A stretch of 64,000 nt of DNA from Streptomyces spinoverrucosus. GTDB taxonomy: Bacteria; Actinomycetota; Actinomycetes; Streptomycetales; Streptomycetaceae. Shown here in pieces: positions 63,513 to 64,000 of this stretch. The notes under the pieces were generated by a model, which was not told where the DNA came from, did not search any database, and saw only the letters and a list, made by a program, of their open reading frames with translations. The position numbers and the translations under genes were made by a program. The DNA lies in assembly GCF_015712165.1 (NCBI RefSeq), contig NZ_JADPZX010000001.1, positions 6,398,001-6,462,000 on the forward strand, given 5' to 3'. Positions within the stretch are counted from its first letter, which is position 1; every line of letters starts with the position of its first letter.

Positions 63513-64000
63513 GCCCAGCCTCCTTGCTTGCGTCGGGTGCGGCGCAGCAGCCAGAAGAAGAACGGGCTGCCCACCAGGGCGGTCAGGACACCGAGCGGCA
63601 GTTCGGCGGGCGCGGCGAGGGTCCGCGCCGCGAGGTCGGCGCCGAGCAGCACCGCCGCGCCGCCGAGGGCGCTGCCCGGGACGAGGAACCGGTGCCCGGG
63701 TCCGGCGGCCATGCGCAGCAGATGCGGTACGACGAGACCGACGAAGCCGATGACGCCGGAGACGCTCACCGCGGCCGCCGTCAGCAGCGCGACCACCAGG
63801 ATCAGCATGATCCGCAGCCGCTCCACGTCCACGCCCAGATGCCGGGCGGGCCGGTCGCCGAGGGCGAGCAGGTCGAGGCGGCGCGAGGAGAGGGGCGCCA
63901 GCAGCAGTCCGGCCGCCGCGCACGGCAGCACGGCCAGCACCTTGGGCCAGGTGGCCTGGGAGAGGGAGCCGAGCTGCCAGAAGGTGATCTGGTTCACGGC
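63509..64000 (-). CDS. FecCD-family iron/heme ABC permease, C-terminal part
   Basis: The frame continues past the right edge, and only the C-terminal 160 or so residues are present. Family features are ITFWQLGSLSQATW, LALGDRPARHLGVDVERLR, VSVSGVIGFVGLVVPHLLRM (the conserved segment contacting the ATPase) and ELPLGVLTALVGSPFFFWLL near the end. It would form the membrane channel for ferric-siderophore or heme uptake with the adjacent ATPase, whose start overlaps its stop by four bases. Confidence 0.92.
   Translation of the reverse strand, partial: AVNQITFWQLGSLSQATWPKVLAVLPCAAAGLLLAPLSSRRLDLLALGDRPARHLGVDVERLRIMLILVVALLTAAAVSVSGVIGFVGLVVPHLLRMAAGPGHRFLVPGSALGGAAVLLGADLAARTLAAPAELPLGVLTALVGSPFFFWLLRRTRRKQGGWA

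Overview
The window is high-GC actinobacterial DNA and almost certainly Streptomyces. Third-codon positions are strongly G/C, GTG and TTG starts are common, and neighbouring genes often overlap by ATGA or GTGA. MbtH-like proteins, large NRPS genes, a Tat-exported PhoD phosphatase, an Rsm22-type methyltransferase and a prim-pol-like protein fit the same group. I recognise no rRNA, tRNA, CRISPR array, insertion sequence or replication origin.

Region 1 (1-15075) is an acyl-CoA catabolic island. It holds two CoA ligases, an acyl-CoA dehydrogenase, a CaiB/BaiF CoA-transferase, five crotonase-fold enzymes, two hot-dog hydratases, three short-chain or extended dehydrogenases, a thiolase and an NTF2-like protein. 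Together they can activate a carboxylic acid, desaturate, hydrate and oxidise it, and cleave it thiolytically. The genes form four divergent pairs. Each pair shares a short AT-rich spacer carrying related TATA-rich dyad elements, which suggests one regulon under a regulator outside the window. The substrate cannot be read from sequence.

Region 2 (15209-46273) is a nonribosomal peptide cluster, all on the minus strand and read from right to left. Transcription order is: class I methyltransferase, MFS exporter, argininosuccinate-lyase-like enzyme, PduX-like GHMP kinase, a fused PLP beta-replacement enzyme plus ATP-grasp ligase, MbtH protein, aminotransferase, free truncated-C/A protein, unknown 118-aa protein, T-C-A-T NRPS, second MbtH protein, ornithine-cyclodeaminase-like enzyme, C-A-T-C-A-T-TE NRPS, threonine aldolase, and C-A-T-C-A-T NRPS. 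This gives six A, six T, five full C and one TE domain, a complete set for a hexapeptide. The inferred order is X1 (free A), X2, X3, X4 (proline-like code), Thr, Ser, release. Kinase, PLP enzyme and lyase look like a route to a 2,3-diamino acid. Methyltransferase plus aminotransferase look like beta-methylation through a 2-oxo acid. No regulator lies inside the cluster. Its right edge (46484-47309) holds a truncated MFS gene and a cytochrome P450 remnant.

Region 3 (47343-64000) is ordinary chromosome: Nudix and MazG-like enzymes, an SRPBCC protein, an Asp23-family protein, DoxX, an aldo-keto reductase, an SDR, PhoD, a Gfo/Idh/MocA oxidoreductase, a Bcr/CflA-type MFS transporter, a serine hydrolase, Rsm22-like methyltransferase, a TetR regulator with visible operators, a lipoprotein, and part of a FecCD/HmuV-type metal-chelate importer. 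Two genes here, the prim-pol-like gene and the importer ATPase, carry single-base frameshifts in GC-rich runs. These may be real or sequencing errors.

No gene-free stretch exceeds 300 bases. The largest gaps are 46274-46483 (a dyad and probable promoter), 47147-47342 (P450 debris) and 48759-48951 (7-bp tandem repeats).
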